From Bacteroidales bacterium (lineage in GTDB: Bacteria; Bacteroidota; Bacteroidia; Bacteroidales; UBA932): 6,817 nt of DNA. Shown piece after piece: positions 1-6,760 of this stretch (position 1 is the stretch's first letter; the number at the start of each line of letters is the position of its first letter). Under the pieces are notes generated by a model that had not been told where the DNA came from, ran no database searches, and saw only the letters and a list, made by a program, of their open reading frames with translations. The DNA lies in NCBI GenBank assembly GCA_012513425.1, contig JAAZCF010000162.1, positions 1 through 6,817 of the forward strand. Reading direction: 5' to 3'. A program made the translations under genes and the position numbers.

Positions 1-2
1 AT

Positions 3-632
3 GTTGCAGACGGCCATCATCGTACTGCTGCAGCCGCATTGGTTGGGGCAGAGCGCAAAGCTGCCAACCCAAATCATAATGGGTCTGAGGAGTACAACTA
101 TTTCATGGCTGTAGTATTTCCTCAAAGCCAACTCAAGATAATTGATTACAACCGTGTCGTCAAAGATTTAAATGGTCTTAGTACAGCGGACTTTCTTAAA
201 GTGCTTGAGGCTGATTTTATTGTTGAGAAGAAATGCAGTTGCACAGATGCTTATAAGCCTACTTCTCTTCATAATTTTTCTATGTATATAGATGGAACTT
301 GGTACTCACTCACTGCAAAGCCAGGTACTTTTGACGATAGCAACCCTATCGGCGTCTTGGATGTAACAGTTCTTTCAAACTTGGTGTTTGATAAAATTCT
401 TCAAATAGGTGACTTGCGTACATCAAAGCGTATTGACTTTGTTGGTGGCATCAGAGGCCTTGGGGAATTGAAAAAAAGGGTAGACAGCGGCGAGATGAAA
501 GCAGCCTTTGCTCTCTATCCTGTCACCATGTCTCAACTCATAAATATTGCTGACACTGGAAATATTATGCCTCCTAAGACTACTTGGTTTGAGCCAAAGC
601 TTCGCAGCGGTATCACTATTCACAATTTTTAG
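3..632 (+). CDS. DUF1015 family protein, C-terminal half (5' end outside window)
   Basis: The reading frame is open from the left edge of the window, so this is the last 209 residues of a longer protein. The family is usually about 400 residues, so roughly half is missing. The TTG at position 39 is not a credible start, because the coding signal continues upstream of it. The visible part opens with VADGHHR (residues 1-7), the hallmark of the DUF1015 (PF06245) family. It ends with a family-like C-terminus, MPPKTTWFEPKLRSG, shortly before the stop at 632. There is no signal peptide or membrane segment in the visible part, so it is probably cytosolic. The biochemical function of the family is not established. 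The conserved Asp-Gly-His-His-Arg suggests a catalytic or metal-binding site, but that is inference. The next gene, a glutamine synthetase, starts 4 bp after the stop, which indicates an operon and a possible link to amino-acid or nitrogen metabolism. Family assignment is good; function is unknown. Confidence 0.86.
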   Translation, partial: VADGHHRTAAAALVGAERKAANPNHNGSEEYNYFMAVVFPQSQLKIIDYNRVVKDLNGLSTADFLKVLEADFIVEKKCSCTDAYKPTSLHNFSMYIDGTWYSLTAKPGTFDDSNPIGVLDVTVLSNLVFDKILQIGDLRTSKRIDFVGGIRGLGELKKRVDSGEMKAAFALYPVTMSQLINIADTGNIMPPKTTWFEPKLRSGITIHNF

Positions 633-636
633 ACAT

Positions 637-2142
637 ATGGCTGATTTTTCTATGAATGCAAACCTCTTAGAGAGGGCTTTATGCAAAAAATGCTGTGAAT
701 TCACCAAGCAGGATTTACTCAATTACTGCAGCAACCATAATGTTGAATTTGTCAATTTTCATTATTGCGGATGGGAGGGAAAGCTGAAAACACTCAATTT
801 TGTAATTAACAGCAAAGAACATCTTGACAACATTCTGTCAGCCGGTGAGAGAGTTGATGGCAGCAGCCTCTTCCCTTTTATCGAGGCCGGTCGGAGTGAT
901 TTGTATGTTATTCCAAAATATAGAACTGCCTTCATTAACCCTTTTAGCGAAGTCCCTTCGTTGGACTTGCTTTGTTCATTCTATGATAGGGACGGCAAGC
1001 CATATTATAATTCTCCCGAGTATATTCTAAGAAAAGCTCACAAAGCATTCAAAGAGACAACCGGTATGGAAATGTATACTATGGGTGAATTGGAATATTA
1101 TGTCATCAGCGACAACGAAGGTTTGTATTCAGTTCCGGATCAAAATGGTTATCACGAAAGTGCCCCTTTTAATAAATTTACAGACTATCGCACAGAAGCT
1201 ATGAGGCTCATTGCCAAAGTCGGCGGTAAGATCAAATATGGCCATAGTGAGGTAGGAAATTTTGAGCAAGATGGAGTTAATTACGAGCAAAATGAAATTG
1301 AGTTTTTGCCTGTGAATATTGAAGAAGCTGCAGACCAGTTAGTTCTTGCTAAATGGATTATGCGCCAATTGGCATATCAATGGGGAGTAACCATCACCTT
1401 TGCGCCAAAGATCACTGCTGGCAAAGCAGGAAATGGACTTCATGTTCATTGCCAATTCATAAAGGATGGTCACAGTATGATGGTCCATGAAGGTCAACTT
1501 AGCGACGAGTGTCGCAAAGCAATAGCCGGCTTTATGCTTGCGGGTACATCTCTTCCAGCCTTTGGAAATCCAAATCCACTATCATATTTGCGCTTGGTAC
1601 CTCATCAAGAGGCCCCAACTTCTCTTTGTTGGTCTATTAGCAATCGCAGTGCTTTGGTCAGAGTGCCTCTTGGTTGGACTGGAAATGGCAATATGTCTGC
1701 AGACTGCAACCCTTTAGAGCCAAAAGAAGATAATGACTTCAGCTCTAAACAAACCTTTGAGTGGAGAGCTTCTGATGGATGTGCAGATATATATTTGCTG
1801 ATGGCAGCTCTTTGCGCTGCTGCCCGTCATGGTTTTGAAGTATCCGATGCTTTGGATGTAGCTGCCAACACTTCTGTTGAACTGGGAGTTAAAATCCATG
1901 ACAAAAACAATAATGCGCTTGCATCTGCTTTGGAGCAATTACCAGACTCTTGTGTTGCCGCTGCCCAAGAGCTTGAAAAGGATAGATTAATATATACGTC
2001 CAAATCTGTATTCTCAGACAATATTGTTGATTATATGTTAAAATATTTGCGTTCTTTTGATGATGCTAATCTAAGAGCCTCTCTTAAAGGAAATAATGCG
2101 CAAACTATGGCGCTAGTCAACAGTAATATTCATGTTGGATAA
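637..2142 (+). CDS. glnA: Glutamine synthetase, type I fold, non-adenylylated Bacteroidota form
   Basis: Predicted to make glutamine from glutamate, ammonia and ATP in the cytosol. With the ATG at 637 it has 501 residues; an in-frame ATG at 652 is a possible alternative start. Neither has a Shine-Dalgarno sequence. The frame is open further upstream into the preceding gene, but a start at 637 gives a normal length and a 4-bp gap. The N-terminal beta-grasp domain has DGSS at 74-77, matching the Asp50 loop of E. coli GlnA. All metal ligands are present: E151 and E153 (ELEYYV), E205 (HSEV), E220 (QNEIEF), H269 (GNGLHVH) and E375 (FEWR). Substrate-site arginines are R319 (LRLVP), R337 (SNRSA), R342 (VRVP) and R377. 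Unusual points are about 7 extra residues between E205 and E220, His in place of Gly in the usual LVPG motif, and no NLYDLP adenylylation loop. It is therefore probably not controlled by adenylylation. It is clearly not the ~730-residue GSIII. A gamma-glutamyl-polyamine-type ligase is a less likely alternative. Confidence 0.93.
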   Translation: MADFSMNANLLERALCKKCCEFTKQDLLNYCSNHNVEFVNFHYCGWEGKLKTLNFVINSKEHLDNILSAGERVDGSSLFPFIEAGRSDLYVIPKYRTAFINPFSEVPSLDLLCSFYDRDGKPYYNSPEYILRKAHKAFKETTGMEMYTMGELEYYVISDNEGLYSVPDQNGYHESAPFNKFTDYRTEAMRLIAKVGGKIKYGHSEVGNFEQDGVNYEQNEIEFLPVNIEEAADQLVLAKWIMRQLAYQWGVTITFAPKITAGKAGNGLHVHCQFIKDGHSMMVHEGQLSDECRKAIAGFMLAGTSLPAFGNPNPLSYLRLVPHQEAPTSLCWSISNRSALVRVPLGWTGNGNMSADCNPLEPKEDNDFSSKQTFEWRASDGCADIYLLMAALCAAARHGFEVSDALDVAANTSVELGVKIHDKNNNALASALEQLPDSCVAAAQELEKDRLIYTSKSVFSDNIVDYMLKYLRSFDDANLRASLKGNNAQTMALVNSNIHVG

Positions 2143-2161
2143 TATCCAGAATATACATTAT

Positions 2162-2197
2162 AAAAAGAGGTAGCATTTGATGATGTTACCTCTTTTT
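2162..2197. terminator. Bidirectional rho-independent terminator between convergent genes
   Basis: The arms are 2162-2175 (AAAAAGAGGTAGCA) and 2184-2197 (TGTTACCTCTTTTT), with an 8-nt loop. They pair over 14 bp with a single G-T wobble at 2173/2186. The stem has an A-run on its left side and a T-run on its right, so the RNA from either strand ends in a U-tract. It lies 19 bp past the glutamine synthetase stop and 17 bp past the end of the outer-membrane protein gene on the other strand, so it should serve both operons. The 72-bp gap between the genes holds nothing else that I can see. Confidence 0.88.
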
Positions 2198-2214
2198 ATT
2201 AATAACATTATGTA

Positions 2215-4659
2215 TTATTTTCCAATACTGTTATCTCCACCAACTCGAGAACTTTCGTCGATTGTACCAACATTACGTTTCTTCAAATTATTAGTACTAT
2301 TTCCAAATCTGTATGTGAATGAAAGTGTCACTGATTGCTGATGAGGACGTTGAATAATCTGGTAATTATTTCCTCCGGCAATCATATCTACATCATTTTT
2401 ATAAGAGCGAAAGATATCATTTATATTCAAGGCAATAGTACCTTTTGAATCCCACAATGTTTTTTGGATACCTGCATATGATATCCACCATGGTTTCGGA
2501 TGTGCATATCCCCAAGAAATCGCGCTAGAAGCCTGGGCTCCAATGTCAAGCTTCCAAGATTTAGGCATCAAGAAAGACAATGATCCATTTGTTTGACCCA
2601 TAAAAGCTTTTTGATCATATGATCCATCATTAGCTACAGATCTTGTCTGGAATGCTTGTACGTTTGCGTTAAAATACAACCATTTTGCTATTTCCAACTC
2701 TGTTATCGATACTACACCACCCAATATATTCTGTTTGCCAAAGTTATTCCATAATATCATCTGTCCCTTTTGATCATCTCTAATAGGCTCCTGAAGAATC
2801 AAATTATCGGTCTGTTGATAAACAAAAACCAGATTAAGCCAAGTTTTGAAACCAAACGACAAAGAAAATTCATGGTTGTACTCAGGATGAATATATGGAT
2901 TACCTCCAACAGAAGAAGTAGCATCATAATAATCCAACTGAGGATTAAGTTGAGAGAATGAAGGACGATGTATACGATAGCTGTATGACAAGCCATAACG
3001 TATATTCTGATTTGGATTATAGCCAACATAGATAGTTGGAAATATGTTCAAATATGAAGTATCGCTCTGGGAATTTGCGCTGCGCCAATTACCTTTTGCC
3101 CATGTGTTTTCTGCTCTAAGACCGCCTTGCCAAACCCATTGTGGTGTTAACTGAGCAACAATTGTTGCATATGCCGCACCGATGCTCTCTTTATAATCAA
3201 AATCTGAAGAGAATGGAATGTTCTTTTCCCAAACACCATTATGATTATCTTCTCTATCAGATAAATTATTAGTTGAAGTAGTAGCAAATTTCAAACCTGC
3301 CTCCAACATTCCTTTGCCAAACACTACTTGCTGATAATCGGCTTTTGCTGATACAATATTAATATTCTGAGTACCATCTGATCTGAAATGGACTGGTTCA
3401 GGTTCATCCATCATTTTGCCGTTCATATCAAAATAAGGACTAAGTTGTATTGAAAGTCTATCCAGGTCATAAGTACCATAGTCGGCATTGAGAGTGATTT
3501 CTTTTGACAAATTAGGATCGAAGATATGAGTATAGTTCACATTTACAGAATAATTGTCTTGAGAACTTTTCTCGTCCATTTGAGAACGTTGTTTTGAAAC
3601 CAATTGATCGACGATATAAATGTTAGTATATGATTTCTCAAAAGGCACAAAACCTTTTGCTCGATAATCATTTGTCGACAAAATTGCTCCAAAAATGTTT
3701 TTATCATTTACATACCAATCGTGAGTTAGACGAATCATCGCTGATTTTGATGAATTATTCAAGAATGTTTTTGACTCCTGACGCATCATCAAATCCTCAA
3801 CAGTCAACTCTGATCCAATCATGAAATTATTGTTTCTATATGAAGGTGAAAGTGTCAAATTGGTATTTGTCTTTTTGCCTCGATATGATAGACTGAGCGA
3901 TCCTTGAGCAACTTGTTCCCATTCATCAAAATACATTCCACCATATTTCATATTCACACTACCATTTAGTCCTTGTAGAATGGTTTTCTTCATTTTAATG
4001 TCAATAACTCCACCACTACCTTCAGCATCATATCTTGCAGATGGGTGAGCCATGATTTCAATTTTATCAACTAATGATCCATCTGTTGACATTAGAAGCA
4101 TTTCCAACTCTTTGCCAGACAAATAAGAAGGACGACCATCAATCCAAATTGCCACTGACTTACCATTAAGAGTCACATTTCCATCTTTATCAATGGCAAC
4201 TCCTGGCGCTTTGCGAAGAATTTCTTTTGCATCTGACCCTTTAGTAGTCACAGCATCAGCCACATTCATAACCAATTTATTGAGTTTCTGCTCTAGAATG
4301 GGTCTTTTTGCACTAACGCTGGAACCCGCTAATGCCTGCACATCTTCTTCTATTTTAATAATTCCAAGGTCAATATTTGAATTCAGATTAAGTTGCTGTA
4401 CAGCATCCTTATATCCAATATAAACTACACTTAATATATAATTTCCGGAAGGAGATGTCAACTCAAAACTACCATCTTCATTAGTTGTTCCTCCGGTTAC
4501 AATCGTACTGTCTGCCGTTTGAATAACTACAGAAGCAAATGCGATAGCATCGCCACTAGTTGCATCATTCACATAACCATTAATCTTTAAATTATTTTGG
4601 CCAAATAAGCCAATAAATCCTACCAAACACGACATTACTGTCAATAATAATTTTTTCAT
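2215..4659 (-). CDS. Outer-membrane beta-barrel protein with carboxypeptidase-regulatory-like and plug-like domains (TonB-receptor-like)
   Basis: 814 residues, the normal size for the OMP_b-brl_3 (PF14905-type) barrel family. A Sec signal peptide is visible (MKKLLLTVMSCLVGFIGLFG, about 1-20), with likely cleavage before Q21. Residues about 24-103 form a CarboxypepD_reg-like Ig-type domain, with INGYV, TNEDGSFEL and YIGYKD as landmarks. Residues about 118-225 resemble a TonB-receptor plug, with AKRPILEQKLNKLV, LRKAPGV, WIDGRPSYLSGKELE and the closing HPSARYDAEGSGGVIDIK. The rest alternates aromatic and polar residues as in a transmembrane barrel and ends in a last strand at LSFTYRFG (about 779-786). 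A charged 28-residue tail follows. I see no clear TonB box, so energised uptake is uncertain. Its ATG overlaps the stop of the GntR gene (ATGA, 4659-4656), so translation is probably coupled. As last gene of the ABC operon it may take up, release or sense the same compound as the transporter, but this is inference. Family assignment is firm; the ligand is unknown. Confidence 0.9.
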   Translation of the reverse strand: MKKLLLTVMSCLVGFIGLFGQNNLKINGYVNDATSGDAIAFASVVIQTADSTIVTGGTTNEDGSFELTSPSGNYILSVVYIGYKDAVQQLNLNSNIDLGIIKIEEDVQALAGSSVSAKRPILEQKLNKLVMNVADAVTTKGSDAKEILRKAPGVAIDKDGNVTLNGKSVAIWIDGRPSYLSGKELEMLLMSTDGSLVDKIEIMAHPSARYDAEGSGGVIDIKMKKTILQGLNGSVNMKYGGMYFDEWEQVAQGSLSLSYRGKKTNTNLTLSPSYRNNNFMIGSELTVEDLMMRQESKTFLNNSSKSAMIRLTHDWYVNDKNIFGAILSTNDYRAKGFVPFEKSYTNIYIVDQLVSKQRSQMDEKSSQDNYSVNVNYTHIFDPNLSKEITLNADYGTYDLDRLSIQLSPYFDMNGKMMDEPEPVHFRSDGTQNINIVSAKADYQQVVFGKGMLEAGLKFATTSTNNLSDREDNHNGVWEKNIPFSSDFDYKESIGAAYATIVAQLTPQWVWQGGLRAENTWAKGNWRSANSQSDTSYLNIFPTIYVGYNPNQNIRYGLSYSYRIHRPSFSQLNPQLDYYDATSSVGGNPYIHPEYNHEFSLSFGFKTWLNLVFVYQQTDNLILQEPIRDDQKGQMILWNNFGKQNILGGVVSITELEIAKWLYFNANVQAFQTRSVANDGSYDQKAFMGQTNGSLSFLMPKSWKLDIGAQASSAISWGYAHPKPWWISYAGIQKTLWDSKGTIALNINDIFRSYKNDVDMIAGGNNYQIIQRPHQQSVTLSFTYRFGNSTNNLKKRNVGTIDESSRVGGDNSIGK

Positions 4660-5012
4660 TTTCGTTTATAATAATTTGAAGTGATCTCATCTATTGAAAT
4701 TCCCAATATATCTATTTGAGCAAAAAACTTCTCAAGTTCAGAATCTAAGAATTCTTGTTTTCTATCTTTTAATATGTTTTGTATTGCATCTAGAGCTGCA
4801 AAATAACCAATTCCTCTTTTTTTATATATAATACCTCTTTGTTGAAGGGAATCATATGCTCTCAACACAGTATTTGGATTGACTCCAATAGCTGTTGCTG
4901 TATCTCGGACAGAAGCTATGCGACCATCCTCGTCCAATTCTCCTGCTATTATTTTAGCACACATTCTATCTGCTATCTGCAAATAAATGGGTTTATAATC
5001 ATGAAATTCCAT
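4656..5012 (-). CDS. GntR-family transcriptional regulator, YtrA subfamily
   Basis: 118 residues, the short length typical of the YtrA branch of GntR regulators. Residues 1-72 form the winged helix-turn-helix. KPIYLQIADRM starts helix 1, RIASVRDTATAIGV (31-44) matches the usual LPSVRELA segment, NPNTVLRAYDSLQQRG (45-60) is the recognition helix, and IIYKKRGIGYFA (61-72) is the wing. The remaining ~46 residues are a short helical dimerisation region containing LGISIDEI, with no ligand-binding FCD or UTRA domain. In this subfamily the regulator usually sits with an ABC transporter and represses its own operon. Here it is the third gene, 2 bp after the permease stop, and overlaps the outer-membrane gene by 4 bp. 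The inverted repeat at 6641-6666 is its probable operator. The inducer is unknown; YtrA-type operons in other bacteria often respond to cell-envelope-active antibiotics. Confidence 0.93.
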   Translation of the reverse strand: MEFHDYKPIYLQIADRMCAKIIAGELDEDGRIASVRDTATAIGVNPNTVLRAYDSLQQRGIIYKKRGIGYFAALDAIQNILKDRKQEFLDSELEKFFAQIDILGISIDEITSNYYKRK

Positions 5013-5014
5013 GG

Positions 5015-5779
5015 CTACCTATATTGAATTCGTTTAATCCTAATTCCCGTAAGTACCCACATCAGCAAAGTCACTCCACCTAAATATGAGTACATCAAAG
5101 TCAAGGCAAGTGAAGAAATGTCCGCAATGCTATTAATATTTATGTCAACATCATCTATCCCTACATACACTTTCTTAAGAATGACAGCACAAATTATCAT
5201 CAATAAAATATGAATCGCTATAACCATAGATATTGACTTTAATCCTTTGTTATGATTTTTAAAACATAGATTGAAAAAAATCAAAAATGACTGTGAATAT
5301 AAAAAACCTAACAAACATAATATCAATATAGAAGGCCTATCCATTGAAAAAAGATTATTCGAAAATATCATGCCAGGGAAGCCGTTTTGACTGAAAATTA
5401 AAGTAAGGAGAGTGTCCAACAATGTAAGAGAAACAAAAAAAGCTAAAGGAAGAATTACTACATTATTAATAATCATGCTAATAGTCTTTTCCAAGCTGGA
5501 TGCAGGTAACATTGCGTAATAGATACCCTTTTGTTTATCATTCACCCAAAAATATGATACTAATGGAACATTAATCACAAATAACATAAAGATAGTTGTA
5601 AACCATTGTGAACGGAAAGACATATCTGTATCACCTTCGAGACTTCTTATTAGAAATTGAGCCAAATATACACTTGCACATATGAAAAACATACGTGAAC
5701 TACGCACTATTACCTCTTTATTATCTTTTAAGAAAAGATTCCCAAAACGTTTTATATCAAAAATTGCATTCATATTCAT
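5015..5779 (-). CDS. ABC-2-type transporter permease, six-TM membrane protein
   Basis: 254 residues with six hydrophobic stretches, at about 29-45, 58-79, 102-130, 149-172, 182-203 and 220-246, consistent with an ABC-2 transporter membrane subunit. There is no cleavable signal peptide. The segment YYAMLPASSLEKT (87-99), between TM2 and TM3, resembles the LPASxxEK motif common in Bacteroidota permease-like proteins. The C-terminus is basic (RIKRIQYR) and should be cytoplasmic. The gene starts 6 bp after the ATPase stop and ends 2 bp before the GntR start, so all three are almost certainly one transcript. It presumably dimerises and pairs with the upstream ATPase as a full transporter, since no second permease is present. 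ATG codons at 5779 and 5773 are both possible starts. Identification rests on topology, this motif and context, as the family is poorly conserved. Direction and substrate cannot be told from sequence; ABC-2 systems are generally exporters. Confidence 0.82.
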   Translation of the reverse strand: MNMNAIFDIKRFGNLFLKDNKEVIVRSSRMFFICASVYLAQFLIRSLEGDTDMSFRSQWFTTIFMLFVINVPLVSYFWVNDKQKGIYYAMLPASSLEKTISMIINNVVILPLAFFVSLTLLDTLLTLIFSQNGFPGMIFSNNLFSMDRPSILILCLLGFLYSQSFLIFFNLCFKNHNKGLKSISMVIAIHILLMIICAVILKKVYVGIDDVDININSIADISSLALTLMYSYLGGVTLLMWVLTGIRIKRIQYR

Positions 5780-5785
5780 TAGTTA

Positions 5786-6613
5786 TTAGTTGTTAAACAT
5801 TGTTTTAAAAATGTCTCTATATGCCATAGTGGCATTAAATAATGACTCAAGATTAACCTTGCTTTGAAGACCATCCTTATTCAATTCCACAGAGGTATAA
5901 CCATTTGGAGTAAATTCACTATAAAGGGTATTCTCAATTTTTGTTTCTCTTGTAGTAAAGTATAGCTTATCTGTAATCTGCTCAATTGAAGCATTGAGAA
6001 GCACTTGCTTATTATCCATAATAATTATTGGATCAATAATGTTTTCCAAATCTCTTACTTGGTGAGTTGAAATAATAAATAACTTGTCTTCTGCTGCATT
6101 TTGAGCTACTACCTTACGAAGAAGACTCTTTGAAGGAATATCAAGACCATTACTTGGCTCATCCATCAGAACTATTGATGTATTTAATGCCAATGAACTT
6201 GCTATCATGGCTTTTTTTCTTTCGCCTTGAGATATCTTTGAAATGTTCCATTTCGGATTAACATCAAACTCATTCATCAATTGATTAAATTTTTCAATAT
6301 CAGCTTTAGGATAAAACTTTCTTTTGCCATCAAAAAAAGCTTTTATACTTTTTTCTGCTGCATAAAAATCTTCTGGCACAAAAAACATATCCTGAAGAAA
6401 GAAAGGAGAACGCTTATACGGCGTTTGGCCTTCAATAAGAATTTGTCCATCAGAGGGTTTTAAAAGACCGGCTAATAATTTAAGAAGAGTTGTCTTACCA
6501 ACTCCGTTTTCTCCAAGGAGGCCATATACGTTGCCTTCAGTTAATGTCATGCTGATTCCGTCTAATACTGCATGATGTGGATAAGAAAACTTTAGATTGT
6601 TAATTTGAATCAT
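5786..6613 (-). CDS. ABC transporter ATP-binding protein (YtrB/BcrA-like)
   Basis: 275 residues, one cytosolic nucleotide-binding domain. The Walker A motif is GENGVGKTT (34-42). A Q-loop candidate is Q74 in FFLQDMFF. The signature motif is ISQGERKK (127-134) rather than canonical LSGGQ. Walker B is SIVLMDEPSNGLD (146-158) with catalytic E152. The H-loop is H184 in ISTHQVRDLE. The C-terminal extension (about 200-275) carries NLESLFNATMAY, resembling the LFNA motif of Bacteroidota drug or peptide exporter ATPases. All residues needed for ATP hydrolysis are present. It is the first gene of a minus-strand operon, followed 6 bp later by its membrane partner. The start at 6613 has no Shine-Dalgarno sequence but an A-rich leader, as is normal in Bacteroidota. 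Association with a YtrA-type regulator favours an efflux or envelope-protection role, though the cargo is not identifiable. Confidence 0.95.
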   Translation of the reverse strand: MIQINNLKFSYPHHAVLDGISMTLTEGNVYGLLGENGVGKTTLLKLLAGLLKPSDGQILIEGQTPYKRSPFFLQDMFFVPEDFYAAEKSIKAFFDGKRKFYPKADIEKFNQLMNEFDVNPKWNISKISQGERKKAMIASSLALNTSIVLMDEPSNGLDIPSKSLLRKVVAQNAAEDKLFIISTHQVRDLENIIDPIIIMDNKQVLLNASIEQITDKLYFTTRETKIENTLYSEFTPNGYTSVELNKDGLQSKVNLESLFNATMAYRDIFKTMFNN

Positions 6614-6640
6614 TGTTTATTGTTTATTTGTTAATTACTT

Positions 6641-6666
6641 CAGTGTATTAGTTTACTAATGCACTG
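6641..6666. promoter_or_regulatory. Inverted repeat, probable operator of the GntR/YtrA regulator
   Basis: Two 12-bp arms, CAGTGTATTAGT (6641-6652) and ACTAATGCACTG (6655-6666), flank a TT centre and match at 11 of 12 positions. Read as half-sites this is AGTGTA-N12-TGCACT, similar in layout to the AGTGTA-type inverted repeats recognised by YtrA in Bacillus subtilis (recalled, not checked). It lies 27 bp upstream of the ATPase start and directly downstream of the candidate -7 element, so bound protein would block transcription start. Assignment to this GntR protein is inference from symmetry, position and gene content. Confidence 0.62.
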
Positions 6667-6697
6667 CGAATGTACAACAGTTTTTTTATTCTGCAAG
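6667..6697 (-). promoter_or_regulatory. Candidate Bacteroides-type promoter of the ABC-GntR-barrel operon
   Basis: On the minus strand, CTTG (6697-6694) and TACATTCG (6674-6667) are separated by 19 bp. Each differs by one base from the Bacteroidota primary-sigma elements TTTG (-33) and TAnnTTTG (-7), and the spacing fits. Transcription would start near 6660, inside the adjoining inverted repeat, giving a leader of about 45-50 nt before the ATPase ATG at 6613. The spacer is A-rich. Confidence 0.5.
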
Positions 6698-6721
6698 TAT
6701 TTTGAAAAAAAATTATAAAAA

Positions 6722-6730
6722 AGTGTATTA
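6722..6730 (+). repeat. Second copy of operator half-site AGTGTATTA
   Basis: AGTGTATTA occurs at 6642-6650, as the left half of the presumed operator, and again here in the same orientation exactly 80 bp to the right. The mirrored half is missing or badly degenerate at this second position. It could be an auxiliary, weaker site for the same regulator upstream of the promoter, or a chance repeat in AT-rich DNA. Confidence 0.35.
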
Positions 6731-6734
6731 ATGC

Positions 6735-6760
6735 TAAGCATGCTTGTATATGTATGCTTA
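6735..6760. repeat. Second 26-bp inverted repeat (TAAGCAT-N12-ATGCTTA)
   Basis: Perfect 7-bp arms TAAGCAT (6735-6741) and ATGCTTA (6754-6760) are separated by 12 bp. The left arm is also part of two smaller palindromes, AAGCATGCTT (6736-6745) and ATGCTAAGCAT (6731-6741). There is no T-run after it, so it is not a typical terminator. It could be a binding site for another dimeric regulator, perhaps of a rightward gene, but the sequence is AT-rich and chance cannot be excluded. Confidence 0.35.

Noticed and set aside
471..480. Run of seven A followed by GGG in the DUF1015 gene, resembling a frameshift-prone slippery site.
   Set aside because: The zero frame continues cleanly to the expected family C-terminus, and the shifted frames give no meaningful product or downstream partner.
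547..636. An upstream extension of the glutamine synthetase frame overlapping the DUF1015 gene.
   Set aside because: The extra 30 residues would overlap well-conserved DUF1015 coding sequence and do not resemble a glutamine synthetase N-terminus. The ATG at 637 gives a normal length.
423..722. Open frame on the minus strand across the DUF1015/glutamine synthetase junction.
   Set aside because: It is antisense to two well-supported genes and shows no recognisable domain. Other short antisense or out-of-frame openings in the window were dismissed for the same reason.
5271..5284. A-rich runs within the permease gene that could suggest slippage or a broken gene.
   Set aside because: The frame is intact across the run and encodes the hydrophobic FLIFFN segment of TM4, so poly-T codons for Phe explain it.
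5861..6240. Non-canonical ABC signature ISQGE as a sign of a degenerate ATPase.
   Set aside because: SQGE/SKG-type variants are common in this ATPase branch, and Walker A, Walker B with its Glu, and the H-loop His are all intact.
5015..6613. Lower G+C of the ABC operon than of the glutamine synthetase gene, possibly a sign of horizontal transfer.
   Set aside because: Hand counts on single 60-base lines gave about 50% and 33% in the synthetase, 37% in the barrel gene, 32% in the ATPase and 20% in the permease. The variation within genes is as large, and Phe/Ile/Leu-rich membrane segments explain the lowest value. No mobile-element remnants are visible.
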